From Limnomonas spitsbergensis (lineage: Eukaryota > Chlorophyta > Chlorophyceae > Chlamydomonadales): DNA of 64,000 nt. The stretch covers positions 8,618,001 to 8,682,000 of the forward strand of contig JAYJMM010000123.1 in assembly GCA_037349105.1 (NCBI GenBank). Direction: 5' to 3'. Within the stretch, counting starts at the first letter, position 1. Every line of letters starts with the position of its first letter. A model generated the notes under the pieces. The model did no database searches, was not told the DNA's origin, and saw only the letters and a program-made list of their open reading frames with translations. Shown piece by piece: positions 9,990 to 21,800 of this stretch. Made by a program: the position numbers and the translations under genes.

Positions 9990-12900
9990 TTACGCACGCT
10001 CAGCCGACGCAATGGCAAGCTCGAGGACCATCATTGGGGGTGTGATCTGCGCGACCTCGGATAACTTGGCCTGTGAGTACTTCTTGTACACAGCTGACAG
10101 ATCCTTTTCCGGCCCCTGCATCAGCATGAGGTCTGTCAACTGAGCCGCACACGGCAGCACCGCATCGATGCTGTACGTCGAGTGGCCTGCCAGTGCCAGG
10201 CAGAACGGGTCGTCCTTGCCCACCGCCATCATCGCAACGTACACGGCGGCGGCGGCGATCATCGAGTAGTTGTACTGAAGCATGCTGCCGTCGACCAGCG
10301 CGAGCTCGACGAGGTAGCTGGCCAGTGGCGCGACCACGCAGTCAAGGTGCATCGCAGAGGCCTTGAGGAAGCGCGCGAGGAAGTTGTAGCAGGTGGGCAG
10401 CGTCAGCCGGAACTGCAGAGTCTTCAGGACCAGACGCTCACACTCCAGGATCTGCTCGGTTGAGAACTTGTCGTCGGTGATCTCTGCAAAGCGGTCCACC
10501 TCGGGCGCCCAGATCTCCTCGTACTTGCTGCCAATCAGCATGCATGTGACACCAACCTGGCAGGGAGGAGAGGTTGGAGAAATAAAGCAGGCAGGACATG
10601 ACAGTTTGAGGTTGGGCAAGGCAGGCAAGATATGTCAGGTTGGACAGGCAGATAGTATGGGAGAAGTTGAACTGGCAAGCAAAATAGGTCAGGTTGGATA
10701 GGAAAATGCAGGCAGTACAAGGTAGCAGGACAAGGCACACGACAGGTAGTACAAGGCACAAGGCAAGCTATACAAGACAGGCAGGGCAGGTCAGGATGGA
10801 CAAGGAGGGTAGTAGGCCGTGGTCAGTTGGACTGGCAGGCCAGGATCTGGGGACCAGAGTTCGAGTCGGCCCCTGGCTGGCTGCCTGGCTGGCCAGACGT
10901 AATGCAACCAGGCAATGGACTGCCCAGGCATGTCAGCGGGTCATTACAACGGAGGTTTTCCTAGTGGCAGCCACCTGCATGCCCTGATCGAAGGAGGCGT
11001 GAGCCACTGATTATTCTTGAGTGCTGCAAACCACCTCTGGGAGACAGCCGAGCAGCCGCCGCTGGGCCCATCCGCCCATTTGGACCAGACCATGACCAGC
11101 CTAGGATCCGCGGCCCAAGTAAAGGGCCTGCTGCATGAGAACCCCTTGGCCACAGTCTGGGACATAGCTGAAGTTAAGCTGACTTGCGATGCAAAAACGA
11201 CAGGCTGGAGCGACAGTCCTGGTTGAGGACCAGGGTTAACGAAATCCTAAAACCCTAAACCCAGGCCTGTCGGCTCCCAGCTTGACAAAAAAATCCAAAT
11301 TAGATTCCGACTTTGACACAGGCAATTATGAATATACGGTATGGCAGCAGCCATCTAGCACTTAAGCAGTTTTTTTTGTGGTGCAGCTGACGACCTTGAC
11401 GGGCCGATGGAGGCAAAACCAAAACTGGCCTGACGCCAATGACTCAGGGAACAGGGCTTGCTAAAATACGCCCTACCGGCAAAATGCCAGGTTGTAGCTG
11501 AATTGTAACTGAAGCACCCTTAACGAAAAGTGTCATTGAGTCTCACCAGCCACAGGTCCTAGCAGCTGACCTGCCTGACCACCAGGGCGCGAGGTATCCG
11601 ATTTCAGGGTTTAAAGAACCCTGAGTCCTCACACAAGACAGCCGTCTCGTCTCACCAGTTGCAGGTCCTGACCGTTGACCTGCTTATTTGCCAGGTAGCG
11701 ATCAATCAGGTTGACCGTGAGGAAGAGCGTCTCAGGCATCATCTGCACGACAGGCATGGAGCAAAGGGATCTCGGTAGAGCTGTCTTAGTCGGGGGGGGG
11801 GGAGCAAGGCAGGGTTTAAGCTGCATGTCGGTTTTGAACTTGGTGGAAATACTACAGGGAGTGTATCGGTGCAAAGAGTGCGCCTACTGATTGGTCTGGA
11901 TGGTAGGAGGGATGAGTATTGCTTTAACGATGCGGGGTGGTGTTTCTTATTTCGGCTACGAGGCCACCTTACGCAGGCCACACCACGGCGGCCGAAGGCT
12001 CGATTGGGACCAGACCTGGTCCGGCCTATGTCTGCTAGCTTAAGCAGCATGGCTGGCCACAAACGGGGTCTCGGGCCACAGGCCAGGAGGTAGCTGACAT
12101 GTAGCTAAGTCACGAAGAAAGCAACACTGATGTGGGGCCAAGCTTAAGCAGACCCCTCGACCTTGCCTTCGACCACAAAATAATGTATGGTGGTTAATGA
12201 GCCTTGGGTTACGCTACAATTCAGCTTCAACATGGTCACTGGCTGTGGGGTCCTGTGCAGGCTGCCGTGCTGCTTGGGCCACTAGCCAGTAGCCATTGAG
12301 AGTATATAGGCCGACCAGGCAGTTAAGGCTTGCACTCTAACGCGTCAGACGTCTACCGCTGTCCCCTTACCCAACTCACCTGTATTAATCCAAGGTGGAT
12401 TGATGGAGCAAAGCTCATTTAGGCTCACCTTGAAGTTTAGGTGCATGTCAACGAGCCAATCGATGAGAATGGCCCTCATCCTCTCGTCAATGAGAACCTA
12501 CAGCAATCAAAATCAGGTTCAGCTCTGGGGACCTCTGACATCAGCTTTGATCTAATTATTTACGCATGCACAGGAGACCAGCTTGGGTGGGCGACTGGAC
12601 GGCGGCCACTTAGCGGCAAGTAATGCGTAAATTACGTCCGGCCCACAGCCGACGGTGCAATCAGCAGGGCATTCTGCACCAAGAACCCTCGGCCGCATGC
12701 CATGGCTTAATTGAAATGTAGCTGTAGAGCACTGCAAATAACACTGGATGACCATGTCCTGCACCATAGCCAGAAATCTTAAAGACAAGGTCACCATCAA
12801 CTCAGACAAGGTTGCGGCAATAATTGAATATGCTAAATGGCCATTTTGCAGGCAAAGCCTTCAGAACTGATTGGGTATCAGGTATCTGCTGGGCAGTATG

Positions 12901-14043
12901 AGCTCACTTGCTTTCTCATGCCCTTCATGTCTGCATGCTTGTCATGGCCTAGCAAAGTGAACGGATCGGTGCCAATGCACCATTAAAATAGAAGCTTTGC
13001 TGCTTAAGAACACACCTGCTTGTTCATGTAGCCTGGATCGACCCGATACTTGAGCTCTGCGCGTTGGTGGTGGCTGTGGATGTCATTCGCGTAGCCTGTC
13101 ATGGCCAGGGGGTCAGACCTGTCAATGGCATCGATGTCGGGCAAGGGAGCAAGCCTCTCGGATGCGTGCCTGGCCGCAGGGATAGCAGCCTGCTCGCTTC
13201 TTTGCTGTTGAACAAGTTTCGTCGCAGCTGCCGATGCAGGGACCTGGTCCCTTGCTCTGACCTGCGCAGGTGCGTGGGCAGCAGGCAGCAGCGGTGGCAT
13301 TCATATATATTTGTAAATGAGGCCACCACTTAATTGGGAGGCTGCCGCACGGCTGCCATGGGCCCGGTTGGGGCCATACATGGATCAAGCCATGGCCGGC
13401 AGCACTCATTAGGGTAATTTAAAAATAAGAAGGTACAGTAGAAAGGTTTGAGCCAGGCAGTGCTTTTCTGCAGAAACACCCCTTGGGCTTTAGGCAACAC
13501 TTCTCATGTAAGGGAGCTTCAGCTGAAAACATGCATTTGGCCCTCTTGGCTTGGTACAGCACTCATTCCTGCTGCTTGGGCCACCGGCCATAGGCCGGTC
13601 CATCCAGCCATCCAGGACTTAATTTGCCAGTCCCGATCGGCCCAGTGGTGGCTGCCCAGCGACCTGCCAAGAGGTATGCTGCACGCTAAATTACGACTGC
13701 TGTGTACCTTCACTTCCTTCTTGCACTTGCATGCGTGAGGGATTGGCATGGGAGATTAGGTTATCCGATTCTGTTGGTGGCTTACCTTGTCATCTTTGCC
13801 CTTGGGCTGACCAGCGGGACCAACGTTTTGAGGTGCAGCCAGATTGCTCACATCACCAAAAGGCGCCCTGCGAGGATGACCGAGGTGCAAAGATGCCTGT
13901 TATGCATGGTCATTAGCTGTTTTTATTAACTGCTCTGACCTGTGCTTGCTGCCGTGCTGCAAAAGGCCATGACCGGCCTTACGAGAAACAGCATTCCCAT
14001 CGTTCTCTGACTGAACGGCAAGATTGCGAGACGTAGGCGGCAT
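9990..14043 (-). CDS. G2/mitotic-specific B-type cyclin
   Basis: Regulatory subunit of a cyclin-dependent kinase driving entry into mitosis, nuclear/cytoplasmic. Six exons on the minus strand: 14043-13940, 13867-13786, 13261-13016, 12497-12429, 11742-11656, 10556-9990. All junctions are GT-AG and in frame, giving 384 aa. Residues 35-43, RAPFGDVSN, correspond to the plant/algal cyclin B destruction box (usually RxALGDIxN) and are split by intron 1. Exon 4 encodes ERMRAILIDWLVDMHL with the MRAIL hydrophobic patch; exon 5 encodes MPETLFLTVNLIDRYL; exon 6 begins VGVTCMLIGSKYEEIWAPEV and carries the C-terminal cyclin fold. Length and domain order fit B-type cyclins. Introns contain several MITE relics, and intron 5 repeats the exon 5 end plus donor (11537-11595). 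Conserved residues make the family certain; the B1/B2 subclass is not decided. Confidence 0.95.
10557..10800. repeat. degenerate GGCAGG-rich repeat in cyclin intron 5
   Basis: Loose repeats of 'aggcaggacaggcag' and 'aggtcaggttgga'. Read on the minus strand it is a long pyrimidine-rich tract with several 'cttgccag'-like strings leading to the true acceptor at 10557. Confidence 0.6.
11370..11535. mobile_element. hAT-like MITE relic
   Basis: Shows 'gtggtgcagctgacgac', 'gggccgatggaggcaaaacc' and a right end 'tagctgaattgtaactgaag' followed by 'cacccttaacgaaaagtg'. Lies in cyclin intron 5. Confidence 0.55.
11537..11595 (-). repeat. echo of cyclin exon 5 end plus donor
   Basis: 'gtctcaccagccacaggtcc' with its following ~35 bp matches the exon 5 end at 11649-11700 ('gtctcaccagttgcaggtcc...'), including the donor position. 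It is a diverged tandem duplicate just inside intron 5. Confidence 0.7.
11938..12129. mobile_element. hAT-like MITE, 192 bp
   Basis: Runs from 'tggtgtttcttatttcgg' to 'gaagaaagcaacactg'. Flanked by near-identical 8-mers ATGCGGGG (11930-11937) and ATGTGGGG (12130-12137), a 7/8 target-site duplication. The body matches the copies at 2519 and 27583. Located in cyclin intron 4. Confidence 0.82.
12570..12745. mobile_element. hAT-like MITE relic
   Basis: The right end 'gtagctgtagagcactgcaa' continuing to 'ataacactg' (12745) matches the family terminus, with body strings 'gcggccacttagcgg' and 'aagaaccctcggccgcatg'. The left end is not clear. Lies in cyclin intron 3. Confidence 0.55.
13310..13440. 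mobile_element. hAT-like MITE relic
   Basis: Diverged body with 'gaggccaccacttaattggg', 'gcccggttggggcc' and 'gccatggccggcagc'. Incomplete, in cyclin intron 2. Confidence 0.4.
13495..13705. mobile_element. hAT-like MITE, near full length
   Basis: Left part 'agggagcttcagctgaaaac', body 'tgcttgggccaccggccata', 'cggcccagtggtggctgccc' and right part 'gcacgctaaattacgactg'. Length and order match the family. No clear 8-bp duplication. Lies in cyclin intron 2. Confidence 0.65.
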
Positions 14044-14062
14044 TTTAACGAGTTCAGCTGAA

Positions 14063-14074
14063 TTTCGGCGCGAA
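14063..14074 (-). promoter_or_regulatory. possible E2F-like site upstream of cyclin B
   Basis: TTCGCGCCGAAA on the minus strand lies 20 bp before the cyclin B start codon and is close to the E2F/DP consensus (TTTSSCGC or reverse), with one mismatch or insertion. Cell-cycle genes often carry such sites. It is a short, single, imperfect match. Confidence 0.25.
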
Positions 14075-14887
14075 GACGAAGAGCATTTAACTGCTGCAGA
14101 AGTATATTAAGAGGGCTTCGTCGGCCTGGATGTTGCAACAGTGGTGGTGACGGGCGGATGAGGTTTCAGGTGTTTGACTTTCAACTCCGAATCCTGGTGG
14201 GTTTTTTAAGGTGAAAAACAAAACCGACAAGTGAAAATTTCTTTCGTCGCGGAATACACAGTGCAGCTTCGCGTCTGATGTGATGAAGACCCTCACGGTC
14301 GCGCCGGCTCCGTAACCTACATTGCCTCGGTCAAGGCAAGACAGGCAGGCAGCCAAGCATGAGAGGGCAACCCGGGAGGGGGCAAGCGGGGTGCCAGCGT
14401 CACTCAGTACAAGATATCGAAAACATGACTAGGAAGAGCGGGGGCAGAGTCTTGGGGTATGACATGCAACACATTATCAGCTTCTGTGAATTACTGAATT
14501 CCTCTCGCTGGGAGAGTGGGAGGAGTCTACCCCCAGGCCCTAGCTCTAGTCAATGGCTCAATGCCGTTACACATCTAGGCCCTGGTCCTACTGAGAGGAC
14601 TAAAATTGTGTTGGTTAGACCCCCAAATCCAGCCATCCAAGTGAGCGAGGGGCTTCTGGCACATGGTGGAACTTGCAGTACCAATCCCGACGGCCATATG
14701 CTATGATGAAGCTGAATTCTAGACAAAGCACCCTAAATAAACCTCACATGGGCTCCCTGCTGCCACTGTAAATTGCACCCATGGCGATGACATCCACATT
14801 GATCTCTTAATACGAGAACGGTGCTGGGATGTGGGTCCGCCTCCAGATGCACTGCCACCTCAACCTCCACTGAACAGTGAACACCCC

Positions 14888-14975
14888 TTCATACCTATAG
14901 ACCCTTCATACCTATAGACCTTTCATACCTACAGACCCTTCATACCTACAGACCCTTCATACCCACAAACCCTTC
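14888..14975. repeat. 17-bp tandem repeat, about five copies
   Basis: Unit TTCATACCTATAGACCC with T/C and A/C variants, in the cyclin B/dehydrogenase spacer. Confidence 0.85.
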
Positions 14976-15895
14976 ATTCTTGCGGCGGCCCGAATTTCTG
15001 TGTTTGTCCTACTGGCTACTGCCCATCCCAATCTTTCAGTCCGCCAAGCGTCCGCTCAAATTTAAGCAGCTCCAGTATAATAACCGGCATAGGATCCGGT
15101 ATTGCCGGATTGAGCTACCTTGCTCATGACAGCGGCTGACGCATCCTATCATGGCACATCCCGAAGCGGTAACTCAGAGGGGGCAACATTCGTGTGACCG
15201 TTTATGTGAGGCACAGTACACTCCTTTGCATTCATCTAATTCATCATAGCTACAACGAAGCAAGGCTCTCACAGACTCACACATTACCGGTGGGACAACT
15301 CATGAAAGTGCCACATGTGTCCCACAAACCTGACACACTCTGTTCTGTAAGCTGATGCTGATGCACGACCCGGACGAAGAAAATAAGTTGAGATGGCTTC
15401 ATTACACTCAGGTGGAAAAAACGGCGCACTTCTGCAGGCCTGCACTCGGGCCTGCACCCCACTAGGCCACAAGCCCACAAGCTAGAGCACTTTAAACCTA
15501 CCAGTCTACCACCACAACCATCACAATGGCAAGAAATAAAGGTCTCCTCAAAAGTGTACAAACAAACGACATCAGCCCAACCTTTATATACGGTAGGTTC
15601 CGTAAGATGGAAGCAAGCGCAAAAGAGGAAGCCAATAAACCTAGGTGTCTGGAGCAGCTTTGAGAGGGGTTGGGGCTCGTGGATCACCATGAGCATGCGG
15701 CATGGCCTCCTTCGCCATCGCAAAGGTCACCCTCCCCGATCCCCGGTGCGTGAGTGGTGTGTGTGAACGAAGAATGTAGACACAGCTTCGGAGCGGATGA
15801 CGCGGAGGGTTGTTTACAAGATCCACGTCGGTATCTAGCAAACCAGAAGCTGGACTAAACCTTCTGTGGTAATTTTTAATATAACAACAGCCGAA

Positions 15896-18800
15896 ATGAT
15901 TAGAATAACTCCTTACTTGAGCTCTTGGGTACTGGTGAAAGGTGCAGTGGGAAGTGCATTAAGCCAGTGGCGATGTCTAGCCTCGGCAGAAAGCGTGAGA
16001 CACCTCACTAAGAGTATGTGCCGTCTTACTTACAGTTTCATAACGACCTGGTCTTGCTCATTTTGCTCCATAGCCCACGGTGAAGCTTCTGATCGACGGG
16101 AAGCTTCAGGATTCGAAGGCATCACAATGGATCGATGTTATCAACCCGGTCAGTCTAACACCGAAATTGCGTAATATAACAAAAGGGCATGCCCATGCAT
16201 GCTGCTAGCCCCGATGCATGGCAAGAGCTTTTACAAGTCGCCAGCATGGCAAGTAGTGTATCACTTCTCATGGGCTGCAAAATGACGCTACTGCCGGTCA
16301 TGCCCCTGAGTCAAACAGGCATTTGTTGCATGATTAGCTTGTCAAAGATCTTGTGTACCACCATAAAAGGCTTTTGCAACCAGAACCATTGGACCCTCTT
16401 CATGAGCAGGCCATACCTGGACCCTCATGCCCAAAGACACGACCTATGATCCTGCCTTCTTATGTCCTACAGGCTACGCAGAGGGTCGTGTCACGGGTCC
16501 CACTAACAACTCAAGACGAGTTCAACGCTGCTGTTCAGAGTGCCAAGGGTAAATGCGGGGCAGGCGGTAGCACCTGGAGGTGTTTGAGCGCACCAAGCAC
16601 ACTGCAGCACACCAGACATATGGGAAGGCGCCAAGAACGCCACACTGCTTGGATTGTGCAGCATGGTTTCATTTTTGCGACGCGATTGTCTTTTAGCCGC
16701 CCTCTCAGGGTGACGCGACACCGAGACCTAGTAGATGACAGCACACCGAGCGCATGATAGCGCGCCAAACGCTTAGTGCTTGCGCCCTACCCCCATCACG
16801 CAGATGCCTTCCCAAAATGGCGCGACACTCCACTCCCTACAAGGATCAGGGTAATGTTTAAATTCCAGCAGCTCATCCGGGAGCACATGGTGGGTTCGAG
16901 TGGTGCAGGATTCACAGGTTCTCAATTTGGAAGGCAGTCATGTGATAGCTTCTAAGGTTCAAAGGCCCACCACATCACATTTATATATCACATTTCTAAT
17001 ATTGTTCCACAAGAGCTGGGAAGGCAAGCTCTGATGCTGCGCCTCATTTGCAGATGGGATTTCCTTGTAATAAAATAGTCGAGACCCAATCTGTAACTTT
17101 CTGCCATGTCAGCTCTTGGTTCACACTTGGTTCACACTCGGTTAGTGGACATCAGCTATCTGCTTGACCTTGATCTGATCGAGATAATGATCTGAAAAAC
17201 TCCTCTGCCCATTATTGTCCTGTACCCCTTGGCTTGAGGACACACCTTAACCACCAGGTACATTGTCTCCCGGTATACGGCATTTCAAATGCCGTATTTC
17301 TCAAGCCACACTGAAGCGTTTTCTTTCTTTCTAACGTTATGAACACTGTTTGTCTTGGATGAGGAAGTTATACCAATAACCTACCGTAGTTCTAAAGCAT
17401 TAAACTGCAAGAGGCAGGCAAGCGCACAAGCTGTACACATTTTGCTCCTACAGGATACGCTGGCGCTCTCTGTCACTGAAGAGCAAGGGAAAACCCTTTC
17501 GGACGCAAAGGGCGACGTCTTCAGGGGCCTGGGTGAGTATCTATTGGGGGGTGTTGGGTGAGTTGTAGCCTTTGGGGAGCCTTGGCTGATTGTTTGTGTG
17601 TGTGCTGTGGCCCTCAGTGATCTGGGTGCACTTGGGCTGTGGCCTCGAGGGGCCTGGGTGTGAGTGTGCTATGGCCTGTGGCTTCTGTAGTCACCTCTAT
17701 TATCTATGCCATGTATAGGGTAATCGTGTGACCAAATCTGTTACTGAGTTATAATCTGAGGTCGAGGCCAGGGCGAGCCCTGGCTGAGGCCGAATTAAGT
17801 GTTGCACAATAAGGTTACGTTCATTGTCTCGTGCGCACTGTCGGCTATTGCTGTGTGTAGGCATAGCTCACACACAATATTGGCCATGCCTTGTGCAGCA
17901 AGCTTCCGTTCATCTAGTAGTTATAGTGTCTCTGCATGCTCCTCAAAGCTTTTACATGTGAGCTCTTTGCTGTGCATGCTCCTCAAAAGCATTGAGATGT
18001 GACCTCTTCACTGTGCATGATCCTCAAAGCTTTGACATTTGAGCTCTTCACTGTCAAAAGCATTGAAATGTGAGCTTCGACCTAGGTGCACCTCAAAGCA
18101 TTTAGACGCGAGCTCCTCGATCTTGTAGATAGCTGTGGCGGTGACAATGTGCTGAATCAAATTTACCTTGTTGCCAGGGGTGCTTCAGCTGATTCAGCAC
18201 TCAAAACGGATGCGTGGCTCATCCTCGTCCATGTGTACCAGATGTGTCATGCCTCCTTGCCTCATATCATCCAGGGCAGTGTTAAGGCTCCTTTGAATGG
18301 CCTACATTGGCTGCTTCTGCACCTATGTTTGGCTGGACAAGGCCGGCGCCCCCCCCCCCCTCCCCCTTGTCTCTCCCAGGGAAGGGGATAGTCTCCTCCA
18401 CCCTGGTGATGTGCCTGCTGCCCTGCTCACGTCTGGCCTGCAAATCTCTGTGCATATATAGATTTGGGAGAGGTACACCCTGACCCCCAAGACCCACTCA
18501 TCTAGGATTCAAATCATTAGCAACTGTTAATCCTGTTACTCCATCTCCTGCCCGATATATCACTCTTATCAAACCTGTATCTCACTCCTTCCTGTGCCGC
18601 TTCGTTCCCAAAGAGGTCGTTGAGGCCTCCTGCGGCATCGCTCCGTTCATGGCGGGAGATATGCTGGAGGGCGTTGCCTCGGGCATTGACTGCTACTCCA
18701 TTCGACAGCCACTGGGGGTGAGTGGGTGGGCCAGGGATCTTGCGGGCCAGGGATCTAAATTCTAAACCTTCAACTCAGTTGAATCTCTATCCCATATCGG

Positions 18801-21800
18801 GGGGTGTTGCAGCGGGCATTGACTGCTAGGCCGTCTGACAGCCTCTAGGGCTTTGTGTGTGTGTGTGTGTGGTAGAAATCTCGTTTCTTGCTGCCACCTT
18901 GGCCAAATGGAAGGATCAGAACTCTCTTATGTCGAATGCTTTGATTTTTTCATCTCGCCATTATTGTTTGTGAGGGTTAGGGAGCGTGTTTGCGTGCCTC
19001 ACATCTCCACACCTGTAATCAGCACTGCCGGTATGCCAGGATACTGGTATTGAAACCCTAAACACTCATCCCTTACGTAGACAATCAAACCCCCACCCCC
19101 AGACCCTATCCCCTGAACCCTCATCCTGGTCTCGGCCCCTTCCCATCCAGGTGGTCTCCGGTATCTGTCCGTTCAACTTCCCGGCAATGGTCCCGCTTTG
19201 GATGGTCCCCGTCGCCATCACGTCTGGAAACACAATGGTGCTCAAGCCGAGCGAGAAGGATCCAGGAGCTGCCATGATGCTGGCTGAGCTGGCGCTGCAG
19301 GCGGGCCTGCCTAAGTAGGTTTGTTCTGCTGTCAGGTGTTGTAGATTCTGTCAGTTGTAAGAAATAGGTGTGTGAGGGGTGTGACGTTTGGTGAGATGAG
19401 TGAGTAGTCCTTGCCCCCCCCCCCTCTGCCTGCCCTCCTCTTGCGGCCCTCTGCCTTTGTGACTAATTGACCCTGAAGCCTGCTGGCCTTGGGAAACATT
19501 GAGGCTCGTGGAATCTTCTTTATGTACCGTACTTCCACCTAAACCAAGCAAATATGGGGTTAAGGGTTCAACCGTAAGCCGTAAGCCATGGAATCTTCCA
19601 TCTCTACCAAGAAATGCAGGATTTAGGATTCAAACCTGAACCCTGTACTCCTCCACGTCAACTATGGAATGTGGGGTTCAGGATAATACCTCAAGCCCTG
19701 GAATCGTCCACCATCACCTGCCAGGTATGGGGGTCAGGATCCAAACCTAAACCCTGTAATCTTCAACCAGCATTTAAAATGTGAAACAAATGATTTCTAT
19801 CAGCTACCGTAATTAGCCCTGGAATCTTCTACCAGAACATGAAAATGTGGCGCTCAAAATGGTGCCAACTAATGAACTTATCGACCTCTGCCTAAGGAAG
19901 GTATTCCTTAGGCGCTATGCTGATCACTCCCCCAGCCCTGGTCCCAAACCCTAACACGTACACCCCTAACCCGCAGGGGCGTTTTGAACATCGTGCACGG
20001 CGCGCGCGACGTGGTGAACATGATCCTGGACCATCCCGATATCAAGGCCATTGCCTTCGTCGGCTCTGACCAGGCAAGCGGGGAGGGCTGTACGACCATA
20101 AGGGCACATGACAGCTACATTCCTGTGGAAGTATGATTGGGATCTGGTTATTATTTAGATATACCGGTGTCGCAGAAATATGGGGGGTTGACCTGGGACG
20201 GTATAGCACCTGTTGGACGATGTCACACTTGTGATGAGGATATCACACATGTGATGAGGACGGTTACTCAACATGTGTGATTATGTCACACGTGTGATGA
20301 CATCATAACTAGATGTGTGAATATATCACACCTGCGATGACATAGGAACTAGATGTGTGTCATGATATCGCACATCACTAGTTGAAGGCAGCCAACAGAT
20401 ATGTGCTGGTTGTCCTGCCCCCCCCAGACCAAGCCCATGATGTCCATGGTGCAATGATCCCACACAAGGACATGTGTGTTCTCCACAATCCCACGCATGC
20501 TTATATATATGTTTGATACCAAGCCACTGAGATGTACATACTCTTAATTGTGGAATACATGTCGGAGGGGCCTTAAATTCAAACAGCTGCCGCCCTCCCC
20601 TCTCCCCCCCCTCTCCCCCCCCATCTCCATCTCCGCACTCCCTCTGCAGGCTGGCCGCTACATTCACCAGAGGGGATCCGCCAATGGCAAGCGCGTGCAA
20701 TCCAACATGGGCGCCAAGAACCACGCCGTCATCATGCCCGACGCAGACATCGACAGCACAGTGAAGGCGCTGACAGGTGAGGAGGGATGGGGGAGGTGTT
20801 TAGCTTGGAGGCGCTGACAGGTGAGGAGGGATAGGGGAGGTGTTTAGGTTGGAGGCGCTGACAGGTGAGCAGGGATGGGGGAGGTGTTTAGGTTGGAGGC
20901 GCTGACAGGTGAGGAGGGATAGGGGAGGTGTTTAGGTTGGAGGCGCTGACAGGTGAGGAGGGATGGGGGAGGTGTTTAGGTTGGAGGCGCTGACAGGTGA
21001 GAAGGGATAGGGGAGGTGTTTAGGTTGGAGGCGCTGACAGGTGAGGAGGGATAGGGGAGGTGTTTAGGTTGGAGGCGCTGACAGGTGAGGAGGGATAGGG
21101 GAGGTGTTTAGGTTGGAGGCGCTGACAGGTGAGGAGGGATGGGGGAGGTGTTTAGGTTGGAGGCGCTGACAGGTGAGGAGGGATAGGGGAGGTGTTTAGG
21201 TTGGAGGCGCTGACAGGTGAGGAGGGATGGGGGAGGTGTTTAGGTTGGAGGCGCTGACAGGTGAGGAGGGATAGGGGAGGTGTTTAGGTTGGAGGCGCTG
21301 ACAGGTGAGCAGGGATGGGGGAGGTGTTTAGGTTGGAGGCGCTGACAGGTGAGGAGGGATAGGGGAGGTGTTTAGGTTGGAGGCGCTGACAGGTGAGCAG
21401 GGATGGGGGAGGTGTTTAGGTTGGAGGCGCTGACAGGTGAGGAGGGATGGGGGAGGTGTTTAGGTTGGAGGCGCTGACAGGTGAGGAGGGATGGGGGAGG
21501 TGTTTAGGTTGGAGGCGCTGACAGGTGAGGAGGGATGGGGGAGGTGTTTAGGTTGGAGGCGCTGACAGGTGAGCAGGGATGGGGGAGGTGTTTAGGTTGG
21601 AGGCGCTGACAGGTGAGGAGGGATGGGGGAGGTGTTTAGGTTGGAGGCGCTGACAGGTGAGCAGGGATGGGGGAGGTGTTTAGGTTGGAGGCGCTGACAG
21701 GTGAGCAGGGATGGGGGAGGTGTTTAGGTTGGAGGCGCTGACAGGTGAGGAGGGATGGGGGAGGTGTTTAGGTTGGAGGCGCTGACAGGTGAGGAGGGAT

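Larger units (their letters stand above)
14044..15895. other. divergent spacer between cyclin B and the dehydrogenase
   Basis: 1.85 kb separates two divergently transcribed start codons and must hold both promoters. It contains the 17-bp tandem repeat at 14888-14975. A few open frames up to about 148 codons (15277-15723, minus) have no recognisable features. Confidence 0.6.

Noticed and set aside
10840..10890. Possible tRNA T-arm around 'gagttcgagtcggcccc'
   Set aside because: No matching A-box upstream and no cloverleaf; it lies in a cyclin intron.
15277..15723. 148-codon minus-strand frame between cyclin B and the dehydrogenase
   Set aside because: No recognisable motif, biased composition or splice-linked neighbours; plausible chance frame.
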